DNA from: Anaerolineae bacterium
GTDB lineage: Bacteria; Chloroflexota; Anaerolineae; DRVO01
Direction: 5' to 3'
DNA: 64,000 bases
Assembly: GCA_013178015.1 (NCBI GenBank)
Contig: JABLXR010000006.1
Span: 1 to 64,000 of the forward strand
Shown here: positions 60,826-64,000 of the stretch, piece after piece
Layout of the letters: each line of letters opens with the position of its first letter
How positions within the stretch are numbered: position 1 is the stretch's first letter
Made by a program: the position numbers and the translations under genes
Notes under the pieces: generated by a model
What the model was told of the DNA's origin: nothing
The model's database searches: none
What the model saw: only the letters and a program-made list of their open reading frames with translations

Positions 60826-62256
60826 ATGAAGTACCGTCGGCTACTCTTGTGCGCGTTACTGCTGTTCGTCGCCCTGGTACCTTTAGCGGCCGTGGCCCAA
60901 TCTCAGGAGCAGCGCCTGCCTCTCATCATGCGGAACCACGACTCGGGCGCTCCCACTCCCATCCCGCCCCCACCCACCGCTCTCGCCCCAACGGCCACCG
61001 TAACCACCATGCCGACAACGACCGAAACCGTAGCCGCCACTGCCACCACCCAGCCTACGGCGACGGTCACCGTCGCTCCCAGCATCACCGGTACTGCCTC
61101 TGCCACGGTCACGGGCACCACATCGCCCACCGCGACCGTCACCGGAACTGCCGCCGCCACGGTCACGGGTACTACATCGCCCACTGCCACGGGGACGATC
61201 ACCGTGACGTCCATCCCGACTGGGACGGTCACAGCGACACCGGGCGCCTCGCCCAGCCCGACTGTCAGCCCCACCACCACGCCCGCCCCCGACGAGAACG
61301 CTCTTGCTTACTACAGCGTCAATACCATGCCTACCCCTCCTACCCCCATGGTGGTCAATCTCTACGTAGCTGACGTTCGCACCGGGATAATGAAGCGCTA
61401 CACCCGCGTGACTGACTACGTGGAGCCCGACATGTGGCGGCTTGGACGTTCGTCCTGGTCCCCGGAGAGCTCTCTGGTTGCCTTTGCCTCCGACCTCGAC
61501 CTGAAGGTGGACCCCGATTACGGAGGGGACTGGACCGCCTATGCCCTGGTGCCGGTGACCGGCTCAGACACGGGTAAGCTGCAGGTGTTGGTCAAGGACA
61601 CCGTCACCGGCACCGATTTCATTCATCCCGCCTGGTCCCCCGACGGATCTACGGTGGCGTTCGTCTCCAACAGGGACGGCCCAGCCGACGACTTCGACAT
61701 CTTCATCAAGCGGGTCGGCGAGACAGCGCTGGTCAACCTGACCAGCGACCAGGACGGAGACCAGCTCTACCCTATCTGGTCACCCGATGGGGCGCACATA
61801 CTCTATCAGAACGTTCTGGGGACGACGCGCCAGGTCTATGTGATGGACGCTGATGGCAGCAACCGGCATCCGCTCCTGCCCGCAGGGGACTATCGCGACT
61901 TCGCCTGGTCATCTGATGGCTCAACCATCGCTTTCGCCACCGATCGCGACGGTGATTGGGACGTCTACACCATCGCTGCCAGCGCCTTGGACCTTTCCAG
62001 CAGCACGAACGATCTTAACGGCGCCAAGAACCTCACTGATGACAACCCCGGAGAGGACCGCTGTCCTTCCTGGTCGCCGCCGTCAGCACTGTACAGCCCC
62101 CTGCCGCGCATCGCCTTCGCGTCGCAGCGGGAGTTTGAGAATGTGACTGACATCCATCCCCAGATCTACACCGTGGACTCAGACGGGAGTCACCTCGCCC
62201 GGTTCACCTGGGACGCGAACTTCATCCACTACTGCCCGTCTTGGTCGCCCAAGTAG
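60826..62256 (+). CDS. Secreted TolB-like beta-propeller protein with Thr/Pro linker
   Basis: 476 residues from ATG 60826 (AGGAGGCTAGG upstream). Sec signal (LLLCALLLFVALVPLAAVAQ) followed by LPLIMRNH, a motif seen at the boundary of many Chloroflexota exported proteins. Then about 120 residues of Thr/Ala/Pro-rich low-complexity linker (residues about 40-155, T-A-T-V repeats), and a WD40-like/PD40 propeller with repeated W-SPDGS/A (HPAWSPDGSTVAFVSNRDG, YPIWSPDGAHILYQN, DFAWSSDGSTIAFATDRDGDWDVY). Probably a cell-surface or secreted binding protein; ligand unknown. Confidence 0.85.
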   Translation: MKYRRLLLCALLLFVALVPLAAVAQSQEQRLPLIMRNHDSGAPTPIPPPPTALAPTATVTTMPTTTETVAATATTQPTATVTVAPSITGTASATVTGTTSPTATVTGTAAATVTGTTSPTATGTITVTSIPTGTVTATPGASPSPTVSPTTTPAPDENALAYYSVNTMPTPPTPMVVNLYVADVRTGIMKRYTRVTDYVEPDMWRLGRSSWSPESSLVAFASDLDLKVDPDYGGDWTAYALVPVTGSDTGKLQVLVKDTVTGTDFIHPAWSPDGSTVAFVSNRDGPADDFDIFIKRVGETALVNLTSDQDGDQLYPIWSPDGAHILYQNVLGTTRQVYVMDADGSNRHPLLPAGDYRDFAWSSDGSTIAFATDRDGDWDVYTIAASALDLSSSTNDLNGAKNLTDDNPGEDRCPSWSPPSALYSPLPRIAFASQREFENVTDIHPQIYTVDSDGSHLARFTWDANFIHYCPSWSPK

Positions 62257-62266
62257 GGAGCAGTAT

Positions 62267-62402
62267 CTCACCGCCGAGACCGCAGAGAGCGCTGGGGCGA
62301 AAGAGAGAGCCAAGATGGAAGGAGGAGGTTCCGGCTCTGAAGCCTTCCCTTCCCTTCTCTACCTCTGCTTTCCTCTGCGGTCTCTGCGATCTCGGCGGTG
62401 AG
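62267..62402. repeat. REP-like inverted repeat between convergent genes (copy D)
   Basis: CTCACCGCCGAGAcCGCAGAGA (62267-62288) pairs with its complement at 62381-62402 (21 of 22 bases), enclosing about 92 bp. It sits exactly between the stops of the propeller gene and the S9 peptidase. It may be a terminator/stability element; arms of this type are common in intergenic repeats of this group. Confidence 0.75.
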
Positions 62403-62410
62403 CCCCGCCT

Positions 62411-64000
62411 CTAGAGGTTCTCGATGGGGACAGGTTCGACCGGCTCCGGCAGATCGAACCCGAAGACTCGGGAGTAGAAGTAGAGCTCGGCCTCCAAGGA
62501 ACGCTTGACGTTCTCCGCCCGGCGGAAGCCGTGCTGCTCTCCCTCGAAAGCGACGTAGGCGACCGGCTGTCCCTTGCTGCGTATGGCCTCCACCATCGTC
62601 TCCGCCTGGTTGGGCGGGACGACGGCGTCCTCCAGCCCCTGGAAGAAGATGGCGGGGCAGGCCAGTCGCTCCAGCGAGTAGATGGGCGAGCGCTCAAGGT
62701 ACAAGTCTCGCCGCTCGGGATAGGGGCCAATGAGGCCGTCCAGATACCGGGACTCGAACTTGTGCGTTTCCTTCGCCAGCAACTCCAGGTCCGAGATACC
62801 GTAGTAGCTGGCCCCAGCGCTGAAGACATCGCAAGAGGTGAGCGCACGCAGGGTGGTGTAGCCGCCAGCGCTGCCCCCGCGGATGGCCACTCGCCCCCGG
62901 TCCACCTTCCCCTGGCCAGCCAGGTGCTCCACCGCCTTGATGCAGTCCTCGATGTCGGCCACGCCCCACTGGCCCCGCAGCGCGTCCCGATAGGCGCGGC
63001 CATAGCCGGTGCTGCCCCGGTAGTTCACGTCCACTACGGCGAAGCCGCGGCTGGTCCAGAACTGTATCAAGAGATTGAGCGTCGCTGTGGTCGTTGACGT
63101 AGGCCCGCCGTGGGTGATCACGATGAGGGGTGGTTTCTCGCCCTCCGGCCCCTGGAACTGCCGGTTCTGCGGGGCGTAGAAGAAAGCATGCGCCGTCATG
63201 CCCCCGCCGGTGGGGTAGTCTATGGCGCGAGGAGTGGAGAGGTACCCGGGGTCAACCCTAACTTCGCACGAGACGCGCACCAGATCAAACTCGCGCTCCG
63301 CAAGGCTCAACTGAACTACGGCCGGGGGATCGGCCGGCGTCCCACCCACGAAGTACACCTTGCCATCACGGGCGCGCACGTAGCTCATGGAGGTGTAGTT
63401 GCTCTCGATCTCCACCGCCCGTCCGGTCTGAGTGTCCAGGAGCGCCAGATGACAGATGCCATTCTCGACATAGGTGCAGATCACACGGGCGCCGGAGTCG
63501 AAGGCATAGGTGGAAAGGCCGAAGGCCCACTGGGCGGCGCCAAACTCGGCTTCCTTCTCCCACACCGGGCGCACCAGTCGGTCCTGCAAGCGATAGAGGT
63601 TCCACCATCCGGTGCGGTCCGAGATGAAGTACAGGGTGCCATCCGGGGACCACTCCGGCTGGAAGAACGACTCCAGTCCGGGGTGACCGGGCACGTGCTC
63701 CGGCTGCCCTAGCGACCCATCCGGCTTCACCGGAGCCACATAGAGACGGTTGTGGTCCCAGGGCATGTTGGGGTGATCCCACGCGAGCCAGGCCAGCCAA
63801 GCCCCATCTGGGCTCAGTCGAGGCGAGGAGTAGAAGTCGTGGCCCGAGGCCAGCACCTCGATCTGGCCCTCGCCATCCAGCGGCACGGCCACCAGGGTGT
63901 TGGCGGCCTCCTGGTGAGGGCCGGTGTGGTCCTCGCGCACGCAGATCAAGCGGTTGCGGCCGGCATCCACCACTCCGTCGGCGTAGCGATAGGCCCCGGC
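62411..64000 (-). CDS. S9 family peptidase (prolyl oligopeptidase-like), 5' end off window
   Basis: At least 529 residues; the frame is open to the right edge and starts outside it (an in-window GTG at 63973 is internal). Prolyl-oligopeptidase fold: an N-terminal propeller with W-SPDG repeats (FFQPEWSPDGTLYFISDRTG) and a C-terminal alpha/beta-hydrolase with GPTSTTTATLN, RGSTGYGRAYRD, nucleophile GGSAGGY, Asp in FQGLEDAVVPP and His in GEQHGF. It cleaves peptides, often dipeptidyl or acyl-peptide. No signal peptide visible in the part present. Confidence 0.92.
   Translation of the reverse strand, partial: AGAYRYADGVVDAGRNRLICVREDHTGPHQEAANTLVAVPLDGEGQIEVLASGHDFYSSPRLSPDGAWLAWLAWDHPNMPWDHNRLYVAPVKPDGSLGQPEHVPGHPGLESFFQPEWSPDGTLYFISDRTGWWNLYRLQDRLVRPVWEKEAEFGAAQWAFGLSTYAFDSGARVICTYVENGICHLALLDTQTGRAVEIESNYTSMSYVRARDGKVYFVGGTPADPPAVVQLSLAEREFDLVRVSCEVRVDPGYLSTPRAIDYPTGGGMTAHAFFYAPQNRQFQGPEGEKPPLIVITHGGPTSTTTATLNLLIQFWTSRGFAVVDVNYRGSTGYGRAYRDALRGQWGVADIEDCIKAVEHLAGQGKVDRGRVAIRGGSAGGYTTLRALTSCDVFSAGASYYGISDLELLAKETHKFESRYLDGLIGPYPERRDLYLERSPIYSLERLACPAIFFQGLEDAVVPPNQAETMVEAIRSKGQPVAYVAFEGEQHGFRRAENVKRSLEAELYFYSRVFGFDLPEPVEPVPIENL

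Noticed and set aside
1-64000. tRNA, rRNA, CRISPR array
   Set aside because: No T-loop GGTTCGA-type signatures with matching arms and no regularly spaced direct repeats were seen; a dedicated covariance scan was not possible.

Overview
The window is high-GC, densely coded DNA. Nothing in it is a strict taxonomic marker, but the gene mix points to a heterotrophic Chloroflexota-type bacterium (Anaerolineae or Caldilineae relatives). That mix is twin-arginine lipoprotein sugar-binding proteins, GH4 glycosidases, a 918-residue MalT-like LuxR regulator, a non-pyrrolysine MttB homologue, a secreted Thr/Pro-rich beta-propeller protein, and intergenic REP-like repeats of the 'CAGAGGCACGG' and 'CACCGCCGAGA' types. 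The assignment is an inference. I saw no tRNA, rRNA, CRISPR array, plasmid or phage genes.

Layout. 0.2-2.4 kb: a Wzz-like gene and comM/yifB. 2.7-9.4 kb (minus): sugar ABC operon 1 (binding protein, two permeases, a two-domain esterase, a Gfo/Idh dehydrogenase). 9.7-13.1 kb (plus): hybrid histidine kinase 1 and response regulator 1, followed by a 106-bp exact copy of the 3' end of comM. 13.6-18.9 kb: the MalT-like regulator, a small conserved protein, a very recent tandem duplication of a DUF4097-like gene (one lipoprotein copy, one without a signal), and an isoprenylcysteine methyltransferase-like membrane protein. 19.1-23.6 kb (minus): a Dpp/Opp-type peptide transporter. 24.4-27.7 kb: a second, paralogous kinase/regulator pair, convergent and overlapping by 98 bp. 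28.0-36.5 kb (plus): sugar operon 2 with two GH4 glycosidases, an MttB-like methyltransferase and a SAM methyltransferase. 36.6-41.5 kb: a second ICMT-like gene, a lipoprotein joining cytochrome c, two Ig-like domains, LysM and lysyl oxidase, an M55 D-aminopeptidase and a ceramidase-family hydrolase. 41.7-46.7 kb: sugar operon 3 (minus) and an M20 dipeptidase (plus). 46.8-53.2 kb: decay-rich ground, with a wrecked TipA-type MerR pseudogene, secreted proteins (one with a 1-nt frameshift), a dead transposase, an intact TipA-type MerR regulator with its own 19-bp-spacer promoter, and a RIO-type kinase. 53.8-64 kb: a GH4/sugar-kinase operon, a B12-dependent methionine synthase activation-domain protein, RDD, SDR and DUF72 proteins, a secreted TolB-like propeller, and an S9 peptidase running off the right edge.

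How the genes work together. The window looks like scavenging machinery for oligosaccharides and peptides. Four complete ABC import systems feed cytoplasmic GH4 glycosidases, a sugar kinase, dehydrogenases and peptidases. Two unusual two-component modules and a MalT-like regulator sit among the import operons and probably control them. In every import operon the gap between the binding-protein gene and the first permease gene contains a strong stem-loop, the expected device for making more binding protein than membrane protein.

The most unusual features are the kinase modules (each kinase carries a receiver without Asp followed by one without Lys, and the partner regulator is HTH, degenerate ATPase, receiver), the cytochrome-LysM-lysyl oxidase fusion, and the secreted/cytosolic tandem duplicates.
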